Positions 1 to 7,655 are shown, numbered from the stretch's first letter. The stretch is DNA of 20,033 bases from JAFKKF01 sp038323025 (GCA_038323025.1 JBBQGL010000065.1:1-20033), one strand, 5' to 3'. Notes: a model not told the origin generated them from the letters alone. Made by a program: numbers and translations.

Positions 1-533
1 GCTTCGAGGAGTGCCGCAAGGTCATCGCCGACCTCGCCCAGACCGCCTATGATCACGGCGCGATCTTTCTCCTTGAGACCTACGTCAACAACGTCGTCGG
101 TTCGGTCGAGGAGACGGTGAAGATGTTCGCCCAGGTCAACCACCCCGGCCTCGGCCTCCTCATGGATCCGACCAACTACTTCGAGACCCACAACATCGAG
201 GCGATGGACAAGATCCTCAACCAGGTCTTCGATACGCTCTCTGACAAGATCAAGATCGGCCACGCCAAAGACGTGAAGCGATCGGGCAGCGACAAGTCGG
301 AGAAGCATGCCGACATCGGCGATGCCGACGCGCTGGAGAGCCATACCTTCCGCGGGGTCGGCGAGATCGAGCTGCCGGCGCCCGGTCTCGGCTCGCTCAA
401 CTACGACCTCTACCTGAAGCGGCTCGCCGAGAAGCACCCGAACATTACGATGATCATCGAGCAACTCGAGGAAAGCGACGTCCCGCGCGCCAAGAAGTTC
501 ATCGACGGCAAGCTCAAGGCGCAGGGCCTCTAG
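1..533 (+). CDS. Sugar phosphate isomerase/epimerase, TIM-barrel (5' end cut)
   Basis: This is the C-terminal part (about 176 residues) of a xylose-isomerase-like TIM-barrel protein. The reading frame is open from base 3 to the TAG stop at 531-533, so the true start lies outside the window. Visible family features are LLETYV with its Glu at 75-77, MDPTNY with its Asp at 165-167, a GHAKDVK segment, and IIEQLEES near the C-terminus. In this fold the metal is typically held by Glu, Asp, His and Glu at such positions. Members isomerise or epimerise sugars, keto-sugars or inositol derivatives; IolE and hydroxypyruvate isomerase belong to the same superfamily. I do not see an IolE signature, so the substrate is unknown. 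It is followed after 38 bases by the hydroxy-acid dehydrogenase gene and is probably in one transcript with it. The fold assignment is firm; the reaction is not. Confidence 0.8.
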   Translation, partial: FEECRKVIADLAQTAYDHGAIFLLETYVNNVVGSVEETVKMFAQVNHPGLGLLMDPTNYFETHNIEAMDKILNQVFDTLSDKIKIGHAKDVKRSGSDKSEKHADIGDADALESHTFRGVGEIELPAPGLGSLNYDLYLKRLAEKHPNITMIIEQLEESDVPRAKKFIDGKLKAQGL

Positions 534-571
534 GAGAACCCGGCGGCCGGGCAAGAATCGGAAACCCCAAG

Positions 572-1777
572 GTGGCCGGACACGAGGCAAATCCATCCTG
601 GCGCCGGCGCGCCTACAGCAACCACGCCATGCGCCTCATGGCGCAGGCGCGGCTGCCGCGTGCGATCTTCGATTTCGCCGACGGGGCGGCCGAGGACGAG
701 CGCACGCTCCGGCGCAACGAGGCGGCTTTCGGCGATGTCGACCTGCTGCCGCGGCCGCTTTCCGGAGCCGGTGAGCGCGACCTTTCGCTCACGCTCTTCG
801 GCCAGCGCCTCGCCCTGCCCGTGATCATCGGCCCGACAGGGCTGTCCGGCCTCCTCTGGCCGGATGGCGAGCGCGCCGCAGCGCGCGCGGCACAGGCCGC
901 CGGCACTGCCTTCTGCCTCAGCCATGCTTCGGTGTGCACGATCGAAACGCTGGCCGCGACGGGGGTTGCGCCGCGCTGGATGCAGGTCTTCGTCTACCGC
1001 GACCGCGGCTTCACCCGCGAATTCGTCGAGCGGGCGGCGAGCAGCGGTTACCACGCGCTGGTTCTGACGATCGACAACCAGCTTCTCGGCAACCGCGAGC
1101 GCGACGTGCGCAACGGGTTCACCATCCCGCCGCGCTTCCGGCCCCGCGACCTCGCCGGAATGGTGCTGAAGACCCCCTGGCTGTGGAGCATGCGGAATGA
1201 CCTCTCACGCGTCACCTTCGGCAACTATGTCCGTGCCGGCGAAACCGAGAGCCTGACGACGATCGCAAGCCGCCTGGCGGGACTCCTCGACGCCTCGATG
1301 TCGTGGAAGGACGTCGACGAGCTGCGCCGCCTCTGGAAGGGGCCGTTCATCCTGAAGGGCATCCTGCATCCGGCAGAAGCGGCGGAGGCGGTGAAACGCG
1401 GCGTCGACGGAATCATCGTCTCGAACCACGGGGGCCGCCAACTTGATGGGGCTGCATCGGGTTTGGACGCGCTTCCCGGAGCGGTGGCGGCGGTCGGCGG
1501 CAGGATTCCCGTGCTCGTCGACGGCGGTATTCGCCGCGGTTCCGATGTGGTGAAGGCGCTGGCGCTCGGGGCATCCGCCTGCCTGATCGCACGACCGCAT
1601 CTGTGGGGGCTCGCCGTCGCCGGCGAGGCCGGGGTTGCTCACGTGCTGGATATACTTCGCCGCGAGATCGACCGCGTCATGGGCCTCTGCGGCATCCGCT
1701 GCATCGCCGACATCGATTCCAGCATGCTTCTGCGAACCCGCCTGGCTGGCGCAGGCGTCGCATCTTCGGCCGGCTGA
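572..1777 (+). CDS. FMN-dependent alpha-hydroxy-acid dehydrogenase (LldD/glycolate oxidase family)
   Basis: A 401-residue FMN-dependent alpha-hydroxy-acid dehydrogenase, which would oxidise a 2-hydroxy acid to a 2-keto acid. The signature SNHGGRQLDG carries the proton-abstracting His286 and substrate-binding Arg289. Lys262 (FILKG) and Asp168 (LTIDN) match the other FMN and active-site positions, and VDGGIRRGSDVVKAL is the phosphate-binding region. Two substrate-pocket tyrosines of the family (spinach glycolate oxidase Tyr24 and Tyr129) align with Phe35 (IFDFADG) and Phe140 (QVFVYRD), so the substrate may differ from lactate or glycolate. The start is a GTG at 572 with only a weak ribosome site. 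The next in-frame start, ATG at 629, would cut into the conserved N-terminal helix. The gene lies 38 bp behind the isomerase gene and converges with the RraA-like gene 7 bp beyond its stop. Confidence 0.88.
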   Translation: MAGHEANPSWRRRAYSNHAMRLMAQARLPRAIFDFADGAAEDERTLRRNEAAFGDVDLLPRPLSGAGERDLSLTLFGQRLALPVIIGPTGLSGLLWPDGERAAARAAQAAGTAFCLSHASVCTIETLAATGVAPRWMQVFVYRDRGFTREFVERAASSGYHALVLTIDNQLLGNRERDVRNGFTIPPRFRPRDLAGMVLKTPWLWSMRNDLSRVTFGNYVRAGETESLTTIASRLAGLLDASMSWKDVDELRRLWKGPFILKGILHPAEAAEAVKRGVDGIIVSNHGGRQLDGAASGLDALPGAVAAVGGRIPVLVDGGIRRGSDVVKALALGASACLIARPHLWGLAVAGEAGVAHVLDILRREIDRVMGLCGIRCIADIDSSMLLRTRLAGAGVASSAG

Positions 1778-1784
1778 ACGGCGG

Positions 1785-2471
1785 TCAGTCGATCTCGAGG
1801 AAGCGCTTGCCGTCGATCATCGCCTTCAGGAACTCTGGAATGACCAGTCCTGCCTTGACGCGGGCATCGAGCGCGGCTTCGGCGGCCTTGACCGCCGGCA
1901 ACCGCGCGATGGTCGCCTCGATCTGGGCGGCGGGGACAATCACGACGCCGTCCTCGTCGGCGACGACAATGTCGCCCGAAGCGACCGCGACACCGCCGAC
2001 CACGATCGGCAGCCCAACCGATCCCGGCCCGTTTCGGGCGGGGGAATCGGGCGTCACGCCGGCGGCAAAGCAGGGCAGTCCTACCGAGCGGATCCCCGCA
2101 ATGTCGCGGACAAATCCGTCCGTCACGAAACCGGCGATGCCGAGGTTCTTCATCATGCCGAGGAGCAGGTCGCCGGTAACCGCGGTCCGCGAGAATCCGT
2201 CGGCGGCCGCAATGACGATATCACCCTTCCGCGCCACGGCGAGGGTTCCGAAAACGGCGAGGTTGTCGGCTGGCCCGGCTGCGCATGTGAGAGCGACGCC
2301 ACAAAAGCGGTCGGCGCCCCCGATCGGCTTGATGAGGCCGTCGAGGGCGCCGCGCCCGCCGAGAGCATCCACCACGAAGCCGGTCGGCAGTCCCGCGAAC
2401 GCCCCGACCGCCTGCGCGCTAGGGCGGGTGAAGTTGCGCCGCACGGTCAGGAGCGGAGGATCGACGATCAT
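1785..2471 (-). CDS. RraA-like / HMG-CHA aldolase family protein
   Basis: A 228-residue member of the RraA / 4-hydroxy-4-methyl-2-oxoglutarate aldolase family (older annotation: dimethylmenaquinone methyltransferase). The length fits the class II pyruvate aldolases better than the roughly 160-residue RNase E regulator RraA. Arg122 and Asp123 in TDGFVRDIAG correspond to the catalytic Arg-Asp pair known in the Pseudomonas HMG/CHA aldolase. An upstream GDLLLGMM segment and a late ASGDIVVADEDGVVIVP block are also family features. It probably cleaves a 2-keto acid to pyruvate plus an aldehyde or keto acid. It is the last gene of a leftward set (lactonase, protease, Gfo/Idh, this gene), 89 bp behind the dehydrogenase. 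The gap contains an 8-bp inverted repeat. The ATG start is preceded by GGGG about 11 nt upstream. Confidence 0.85.
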   Translation of the reverse strand: MIVDPPLLTVRRNFTRPSAQAVGAFAGLPTGFVVDALGGRGALDGLIKPIGGADRFCGVALTCAAGPADNLAVFGTLAVARKGDIVIAAADGFSRTAVTGDLLLGMMKNLGIAGFVTDGFVRDIAGIRSVGLPCFAAGVTPDSPARNGPGSVGLPIVVGGVAVASGDIVVADEDGVVIVPAAQIEATIARLPAVKAAEAALDARVKAGLVIPEFLKAMIDGKRFLEID

Positions 2472-2507
2472 CTTGGAATTTCCCCGAGGGCACGCCAGGC
2501 ACTGATT

Positions 2508-2539
2508 CTCGCGCGCACTCTCGCCGGAAAACGCGCGAG
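2508..2539 (-). other. Intercistronic inverted repeat between Gfo/Idh and RraA-like genes
   Basis: CTCGCGCG at 2508-2515 and CGCGCGAG at 2532-2539 form a perfect 8-bp stem around a 16-nt loop. There is no T-run on the leftward transcript side, so it is not an obvious terminator. It could stabilise mRNA ends or be a processing site. Confidence 0.35.
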
Positions 2540-2560
2540 GTCAAAAACATTTCGCCAGTT

Positions 2561-3595
2561 TCAAAGCCGCGGCTTCACCGCCCGGCCGGTTGCCGCCGCC
2601 TCGTAGGCGGCCTCGGCAAGCGCGAAGGTCTTGAGATTGTCCGCGGCGCTGGTTTCCGCCGGCCGGCCGGCGCGATAGCTCGCGAGGATGTCCCGGCAAG
2701 TGGCTAGCACGCTTTCCTGCGCCACATGCCAGGGCTTTGACGTCCAAGGCAGGAGTGGCGCGCCGATGTCCTCCTCGCGCATCTTGCCGCCGCTCGTCAC
2801 CTGCATGCGCAGGCCGGGCAGCGCCAGAACCGCGCCCGTGGCTGACTCGATCTCGAGCATCGTCTCGGGGAAAGGATCGGGGAGCTTCCGGCTTTCGTAG
2901 CTGAAATCCACCACCGACACTGCCCCGGACGTGTGGCGCAGGAGAACCGTGGCGGTGTCTTCGGCCTTGACCTTCGGGTTCCGCCGCTGGGTCTCGCAGG
3001 ACAGGTGCTCGACCTCGCCGAGAAACACCCGCGCGATGTCGAGGGTGTGGACGCCGAGGTCGAGGATGATGAAGCGCTCTTCGTTGTAGAAATAGGGCTG
3101 CGTCCTGTAGAGGTCGTAGCCGGTACGGAAGGCGATGCGAGCCCAGTTGGGCTGGCCGATCTCGCCCGAGCGGATGACGTCGCGCACCCGCTTCATCGGC
3201 GCCTGGTAGCGGAAGTTCTCATGGACGGCGAGGAACACCCCTGCCCGCTCCGCCGCCGTGGTCATCGCAAGGGCATCGTCCCAGGTCGGTGCGAAGGGCT
3301 TCTGCACAATGGTCGCAATGCGCGCGGAGATTGCCTTTTCGACCAGCGCCCGATGGGTGTCCATGCGGGTGACGATGTCGAGGAGATCGATCTTCTCCCT
3401 CGCCAGCATCTCCGCGAAGTCCGAGTAGGCATGCGGCACGCCGAATTCCCTGGCAGCCGCCTCCGCCTTGGCGCGGTCGATATCGCAGACCGCGACCAGC
3501 TCGGCGCCCTCCGCCGCCAGGTCCTTCCACGAGAAGAGGTGGTTGCGGGCGAAGAAGCCGCAGCCGACGAGGGCTACGCGGACAGGATCAGGCAT
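2561..3595 (-). CDS. Gfo/Idh/MocA family oxidoreductase
   Basis: A 344-residue NAD(P)-dependent sugar or polyol dehydrogenase. The N-terminal Rossmann fold starts with VALVGCGFFARNH (residues 7-19), and the acidic nucleotide-ribose contact is in VCDID (residues 36-40). The family EKP motif appears as QKP with Lys99. The catalytic Asp179 and His183 are in LDLGVHTLD. The C-terminal alpha/beta domain runs from about residue 125 to the end. Such enzymes oxidise a cyclic sugar or inositol to a lactone or ketone. With a lactonase two genes upstream and an aldolase downstream, a role as first dehydrogenase of an oxidative pathway is plausible but inferred. The ATG is preceded by a purine-rich GGGGAGAGAGA stretch. 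A GGAA-N7-TTCC near-palindrome lies about 55 bp upstream of the start (3650-3664). Confidence 0.9.
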   Translation of the reverse strand: MPDPVRVALVGCGFFARNHLFSWKDLAAEGAELVAVCDIDRAKAEAAAREFGVPHAYSDFAEMLAREKIDLLDIVTRMDTHRALVEKAISARIATIVQKPFAPTWDDALAMTTAAERAGVFLAVHENFRYQAPMKRVRDVIRSGEIGQPNWARIAFRTGYDLYRTQPYFYNEERFIILDLGVHTLDIARVFLGEVEHLSCETQRRNPKVKAEDTATVLLRHTSGAVSVVDFSYESRKLPDPFPETMLEIESATGAVLALPGLRMQVTSGGKMREEDIGAPLLPWTSKPWHVAQESVLATCRDILASYRAGRPAETSAADNLKTFALAEAAYEAAATGRAVKPRL

Positions 3596-3680
3596 CGTCA
3601 GTCTCTCTCCCCGGGTTCTTGTTGGCCGGCATCCTAGACAGCCCCGTCGGGAACCACAATTTCCTGCAGCGTCTTGCCGG

Positions 3681-4691
3681 TTACCCCTTTGGCGGCCGCT
3701 CGGTCGGCGTCACGTCGAACACGCGGAGCTTGCCCAGCCTCAGCGCGCTCACCGTGACGCTTCGGCCGATGCGATCGGCATTGAGCAGCCGGATCAAATC
3801 ATCGACTCCGGTTACCGCCAGGCCATCGACGGCCACAAGGATATCCCCGCGCAGCAGTCCGGCCGCCGCCGCCGGGCCGGCCTGGTCGATGCTGCGGAGC
3901 ATCGCGCCGGTCTGATTGGCGATGCCCGCCGGGTGCGCGTGCCGGCGAGGCACCGGCGCCGTTTCACCGCTAACCCCGATGTAGGCGCGGCGGACCCGCC
4001 CATGGCGGACGATCTCACCCAGGACGAAGCGGGCAGTATTGCCGGCGACCGCGAAGCAGATGCCTTGGGCATCGCGGATAATGGCCGTGTTGACGCCGAT
4101 GACCTCGCCCGCCGATGAGACCAGCGGCCCGCCGGAATTGCCAGGATTGAGCGCCGCATCGGTTTGTATGACGTCCTCGATCATGCGCCCGGTGCTCGCC
4201 CGGATAGAGCGGCCAAGGGCCGAGATCACGCCGGCGGTGACAGTGGACTCGAAGCCGAGCGGATTCCCGATGGCGACCACAAGCTGGCCACGTACCAGCC
4301 GCTTCGAATCGCCCAGCGCCGCGACCGGCAGATCGCGCCCCGCATTGGCACGGATGAGCGCGAGGTCCGTATCCGGGTCCTCGCCGATCAATTGCGCGTC
4401 GGTGGTGCGCCCTTCCGCATCGGCAAGCCGGATTTCCCTGAAGCCGTGAACGACGTGGCTGTTGGTAAGGATGAGCCCGTCCGGCGAGATGATAAAGCCT
4501 GAGCCGACGCCGCCTCGCCGGGAGCCTTTCTGTCGCGTCTCGACGCGAACCACCGCGGGACCGACCTCGGCCGCGACCCAGGCGACCGCGTTCGAGTAAG
4601 CGTCGAGAAGCACGCGCTCGTCCGGCTGGGGAGGCTGCGATGCCGCCTCGCCGGCCTCGTCGAGGATGAAATCAAGCGATGCGTCCAGCAT
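3681..4691 (-). CDS. S1C trypsin-like serine protease with PDZ domain, no signal peptide
   Basis: A 336-residue HtrA/DegP-like protease. The catalytic triad is complete: His79 (LTNSHVV), Asp109 (DPDTDLALI) and Ser186 (NPGNSGGPL). A single PDZ domain follows from about residue 235 (RRAYIGV, then GLLRGDILVAVDG) to about 330. The open frame extends upstream to 4937, but that part overlaps the lactonase gene and looks like noise. The ATG at 4691 has GGGGACAGG just upstream, so I choose it. From this start the N-terminus (MLDASLDFIL...) is acidic and has no signal peptide or membrane anchor. This is unusual for a family that normally works in the periplasm, so it may act in the cytoplasm or the true export signal is missing. 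It lies between the lactonase and dehydrogenase genes with gaps of 88 and 85 bp. Its link to sugar metabolism is unknown. Confidence 0.9.
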   Translation of the reverse strand: MLDASLDFILDEAGEAASQPPQPDERVLLDAYSNAVAWVAAEVGPAVVRVETRQKGSRRGGVGSGFIISPDGLILTNSHVVHGFREIRLADAEGRTTDAQLIGEDPDTDLALIRANAGRDLPVAALGDSKRLVRGQLVVAIGNPLGFESTVTAGVISALGRSIRASTGRMIEDVIQTDAALNPGNSGGPLVSSAGEVIGVNTAIIRDAQGICFAVAGNTARFVLGEIVRHGRVRRAYIGVSGETAPVPRRHAHPAGIANQTGAMLRSIDQAGPAAAAGLLRGDILVAVDGLAVTGVDDLIRLLNADRIGRSVTVSALRLGKLRVFDVTPTERPPKG

Positions 4692-4699
4692 GTCCTGTC

Positions 4700-4714
4700 C
4701 CCTTCGCTGAAGGG
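4700..4714 (-). other. Small hairpin next to the protease ribosome binding site
   Basis: CCCTTC and GAAGGG form a perfect 6-bp stem with a 3-nt loop. On the leftward transcript its 3' arm runs into GGGGACAGG, the probable Shine-Dalgarno region of the protease gene. It could modulate translation initiation, but there is no further evidence. Confidence 0.3.
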
Positions 4715-4725
4715 ACCGGATGTAG

Positions 4726-4757
4726 GGAGGCCGCACTCGAAGTTGAAGGCGGCCTCC
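4726..4757 (-). other. Inverted repeat in the lactonase-protease gap
   Basis: GGAGGCCGC (4726-4734) and GCGGCCTCC (4749-4757) form a perfect 9-bp stem with a 14-nt loop in the 88-bp gap between the lactonase stop and the protease start. It has no T-tract, so it is more likely an mRNA-stability or processing element, or a weak attenuator, than a terminator. Confidence 0.4.
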
Positions 4758-4779
4758 AGGGCGGCGACGATCAACGCTG

Positions 4780-5634
4780 TCAAAGGCGATAAAAGCGGAT
4801 CGCCGTGTCGCGATAGAGCTTTTGAAGATTGCCCCGGCTCTCGCCGGCGGTGACGCGATCGACCAGCGCGACCCAATCGGCATAGCGAACCGCCAGCTCG
4901 GACACGGACCAATCGCTGCCGAAGGCGCAGCGGTCATAGCCGAAGCACTCGATGGAATGGGCGACGTAGGGAGCGACCTGGTCGTAGGTCCAGTTCTTGT
5001 GGTCGGCCTCGGTCACCACACCGGAGATCTTGCACACGACATTCGGCAGTGCCGCCAGCTCGCGCATCTGCTGCCACCACGGTTCGCGGATGCCTGCCTT
5101 GATGCCGGGCTTGCCGATGTGATCGAGAATGAAGTTCACCTCCGGGCATCGCCGCACCAGTTCGATTGCGTCGGCGAGTTGCGGGTGAAGGATGCAGATG
5201 TCGAAGCCGAGCTTGTATTTGCCGAGCAGCTTCACGCCCTCGACGAACGCCGGCCGCAGACACCACCCCGGCTCGCTCACATGGTGCTGGATCAGACGGC
5301 GCACGGCGCGGACGAGCGGCAGCCTGGAGAGCGCGGCGACATCGTCTTCGACGGCCTTGCCCTTCTCCAGCGGCGCGGCGGCGACGATGCCTTGCAGGCG
5401 TGGATCGGACTTCGCCGTCTCGCTTACCCAGCGGGCTTCGTCGAGGTTCGCGCCGGGCGCCACGTCCACTTCGACGAACACAAACTTGTCGATCGCAACC
5501 GGCGCGCTCCGCTCGCGATAATAGGACGGCAAGTGCGGCTTGTTGAGGAGCGGAGCGTCCTTCATCCAGGGGTAGTTCAGCCGCGTCGGGTCATAGATGT
5601 GGACGTGCGCGTCAACGATCGGAAAATCAGGCAA
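4780..5634 (-). CDS. Amidohydrolase 2 family protein, probable sugar lactonase
   Basis: A 284-residue TIM-barrel amidohydrolase of the COG3618 type, the group that contains L-fucono- and L-rhamnono-lactonases. Expected ligands are visible: His10-x-His12 in VDAHVHIYD, LDHIGKP with Asp171-His172, CKISG near 201-205, and Asp241 in FGSDW. The conserved RRLIQHH segment is at 112-118. It probably hydrolyses an aldonolactone or related lactone to the open acid in the cytoplasm; no signal peptide is seen. The start codon is a TTG. The choice is supported by GGAGG placed 8 nt upstream, the best ribosome site in this part of the window. It is the first gene of the leftward set and diverges from the ABC transporter operon. 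The exact substrate cannot be told. Confidence 0.85.
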   Translation of the reverse strand: MPDFPIVDAHVHIYDPTRLNYPWMKDAPLLNKPHLPSYYRERSAPVAIDKFVFVEVDVAPGANLDEARWVSETAKSDPRLQGIVAAAPLEKGKAVEDDVAALSRLPLVRAVRRLIQHHVSEPGWCLRPAFVEGVKLLGKYKLGFDICILHPQLADAIELVRRCPEVNFILDHIGKPGIKAGIREPWWQQMRELAALPNVVCKISGVVTEADHKNWTYDQVAPYVAHSIECFGYDRCAFGSDWSVSELAVRYADWVALVDRVTAGESRGNLQKLYRDTAIRFYRL

Positions 5635-5719
5635 GGCGTATCCTCCGGGTTGGCTTTTCCGTCAGCTTACCCCGGCGCTAAGTCGGACCCAAGCAGGGCG
5701 GAACAGGCGGTTCATTCTC

Positions 5720-5748
5720 TAGACAAGCCAGAACGAGCATTCTACTGT
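5720..5748 (+). promoter_or_regulatory. Candidate promoter of the ABC transporter operon with operator in the spacer
   Basis: TAGACA (5720-5725) and TACTGT (5743-5748) are separated by 17 bp, giving a sigma70-like promoter (5/6 and 3/6 consensus matches). The spacer contains the palindrome AGAA-N6-TTCT at 5730-5743. This resembles the GGAA-N6-TTCC palindrome between iolG and iolC and is a natural site for repressor binding. The start site would lie near 5755, giving an RNA leader of about 50 nt. Confidence 0.4.
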
Positions 5749-5806
5749 TCCAACAGGGAGGGCGTAGGGTGTCGCCCCAACCGACTTGTCAAGATCGGGG
5801 CATTCA

Positions 5807-6547
5807 GTGGCCGTCCTATCGCTTCGAAAGATCTCGAAGAATTTTGGCGCGATCCGCGCCCTGACTGACGTCGACCTCGAACTCGAGGCCGGCGAAGTCC
5901 TCGGACTCATGGGCGACAACGGCGCCGGCAAATCGACGCTGGTGAAGATCGTCGCCGGCAACTTTCCGCCCTCCTCCGGCGACATCGTTCTCCAGGACAA
6001 ACCGGCGCATTTCCACAAACCGGTGGAAGCGCGCCAGAACGGGATCGAGATCGTCTACCAGGACCTCGCGCTCTGCGACAATCTCACCGCCACGGCCAAC
6101 GTTTTCCTCAGCCGCGAAATCTTCCGACGCTTCGGCCCATTCAAGGTGATGGACCAGCGCGCCATGAATGCGCGTGCCGGCGAACTGTTCGGCGAACTGA
6201 AGTCGGAGACGCGGCCGCGCGATCTGGTGCGGCGCATGTCGGGCGGCCAACGCCAGGCGGTCGCGATCGCGCGTACGCGCCTGTCGGATGCCAAGATAGT
6301 TTTGATGGACGAGCCCACCGCCGCGATTTCCGTTCGTCAGGTCGCCGAGGTGCTCGACCTCATCCGGCGGCTCCGCGACCAGGGCATCGCCATCGTGCTC
6401 ATCAGCCACCGCATGCCGGACGTCTTCGCCGTGGCCGACCGCGTCGCCGTGCTCCGGCGCGGCCGCAAGGTTGCGGAGAAGCCGGTGGGCCAGTCGAGCC
6501 CCGAGGAAGTGACCGGGTTGATTACGGGAGCCATTCAGAATGCCTGA
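5807..6547 (+). CDS. Sugar ABC transporter ATP-binding protein, half-size (FrcA-like)
   Basis: The nucleotide-binding subunit of a CUT2-type sugar importer, 246 residues from the GTG at 5807. The frame also permits a TTG at 5786, but that has no ribosome site, whereas GGGG lies 6 nt before the GTG. Visible motifs are Walker A GDNGAGKST (36-44), Q-loop Gln85, signature MSGGQ (144-148), Walker B IVLMDEP with Glu169, and the H-loop His201. The D-loop region reads TAAIS rather than the usual SALD-like sequence. Most RbsA/XylG-type ATPases are double domains of about 500 residues. This single-domain form matches the rhizobial FrcA type and should dimerise. Its last 8 bases overlap the permease start, so the two genes are translationally coupled. 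The imported sugar is unknown; inositol is possible from the neighbourhood. Confidence 0.9.
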   Translation: MAVLSLRKISKNFGAIRALTDVDLELEAGEVLGLMGDNGAGKSTLVKIVAGNFPPSSGDIVLQDKPAHFHKPVEARQNGIEIVYQDLALCDNLTATANVFLSREIFRRFGPFKVMDQRAMNARAGELFGELKSETRPRDLVRRMSGGQRQAVAIARTRLSDAKIVLMDEPTAAISVRQVAEVLDLIRRLRDQGIAIVLISHRMPDVFAVADRVAVLRRGRKVAEKPVGQSSPEEVTGLITGAIQNA

Positions 6548-7610
6548 CGCAGCGACCGAGGGCGGCGCCGGGCGTCCCGACACCGCCGATGTCCGGATTC
6601 AGGACGTCGTCGGAATCAAGGAGCAGACCCTTTTCGAGCGGCTGATTTCCACACAGGCGTTCTGGGTGACGGTTGCGCTGGCGATCATCGTCGCGCTGAT
6701 GAGCTACCTGCAGCCGGACGCGTTCGCCTCGCCGGACAATTTCTACAACATCACGCGCAACTTCGCCTTCATCGGCATCATGGCGATCGGCATGGTGGCC
6801 GTCATCATCACCGGCGGCATCGACCTCTCCGTCGGTTCATTGATGGGCCTCGTCGGCGTGGTCTGCGGCGTTATCCTGCAGGCCGACTACCCGTGGTGGG
6901 TGGCGATGGCGGCGGGCCTCGGCGCCGGCATGCTCGCGGGTCTGATCAGCGGCTCGCTGATTGCCTTCGCGGGGCTGTCGCCGTTCGTGGTGACGCTCGG
7001 CATGTTGTCGTTCGCGCGCTCGGTCGCGATCGTCCTGTCGCAGAATCAGATGATCTACAAGCTGGGCAGCGGCGGTCCGACCTTCAAGGCCTTCGGCGGC
7101 GGGCATTTCCCGGACCTGACGATAAACGGGGTCCAGTACGAGGGTCTTGCCAACCCGGTTTGGATGCTGATCTTCCTGACGCTTACCTTCGGGCTGATCC
7201 TGAAATTCACCACCTGGGGCCGCCACCTTTACGCCATCGGCGGCAACGAGCAGGCGGCGCGGCTGACCGGCGTCCCGGTCAATCGCGTGAAGCTCCAGGC
7301 CTATGTTGTTTCCGGCCTGATGGCGGCCATCGCGGCGATCATGATCGTCGGCTGGCAGGGCTCGGCGATCAACGCCCTCGGCACCGGCTACGAGCTGCGC
7401 GTGATCGCCTCGACCGTGATCGGCGGCGCCAACCTCATCGGCGGCGAAGGCGGCACCTATGGCGCCTTCGTCGGCGCCGCGCTGCTCGAAGTCATCCGCA
7501 ATTCCCTGCTCATGCAGGGCATCGATTCGAATTGGCAGGGCGCCTTCGTAGGCGTCTTCATCGTTCTCGCGGTTCTTCTCGAGAAGATCCGCGGGCGGAG
7601 GCGCGCATAG
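6540..7610 (+). CDS. Sugar ABC transporter permease (BPD_transp_2, RbsC/FrcC-like)
   Basis: A 356-residue inner-membrane permease of the branched-chain/ribose type. A polar N-terminal tail of about 35 residues is followed by many hydrophobic segments. Family features are IITGGIDLSVGS in the first third and the cytoplasmic loop GRHLYAIGGNEQAARLTGVP, which contacts the ATPase. A glycine-rich GTGYELRVIASTVIGG segment follows. The C-terminus ends in a basic RGRRRA tail. The start ATG overlaps the ATPase gene by 8 bp and has GGGAG 9 nt upstream. It forms the channel together with the half-size ATPase and the binding protein downstream. Substrate specificity cannot be read from this subunit. Confidence 0.93.
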   Translation: MPDAATEGGAGRPDTADVRIQDVVGIKEQTLFERLISTQAFWVTVALAIIVALMSYLQPDAFASPDNFYNITRNFAFIGIMAIGMVAVIITGGIDLSVGSLMGLVGVVCGVILQADYPWWVAMAAGLGAGMLAGLISGSLIAFAGLSPFVVTLGMLSFARSVAIVLSQNQMIYKLGSGGPTFKAFGGGHFPDLTINGVQYEGLANPVWMLIFLTLTFGLILKFTTWGRHLYAIGGNEQAARLTGVPVNRVKLQAYVVSGLMAAIAAIMIVGWQGSAINALGTGYELRVIASTVIGGANLIGGEGGTYGAFVGAALLEVIRNSLLMQGIDSNWQGAFVGVFIVLAVLLEKIRGRRRA

Positions 7611-7655
7611 CTCGGCCAAGGAGCGACGCGCGTCACATTGGGAGGAAGAAAAGCA

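Noticed and set aside
1..533. Identification of the first gene as inosose dehydratase IolE
   Set aside because: Only the C-terminal half is visible and it shows general TIM-barrel isomerase features without an IolE-specific signature that I can recognise.
2475..2483. GGAATTTCC palindrome upstream of the RraA-like gene as an operator
   Set aside because: The half-sites are separated by one base instead of six, so it does not match the iol palindrome.
4692..4937. N-terminal extension of the protease frame to 4937
   Set aside because: It overlaps the lactonase coding region, is not protease-like, and the ATG at 4691 has a good ribosome site.
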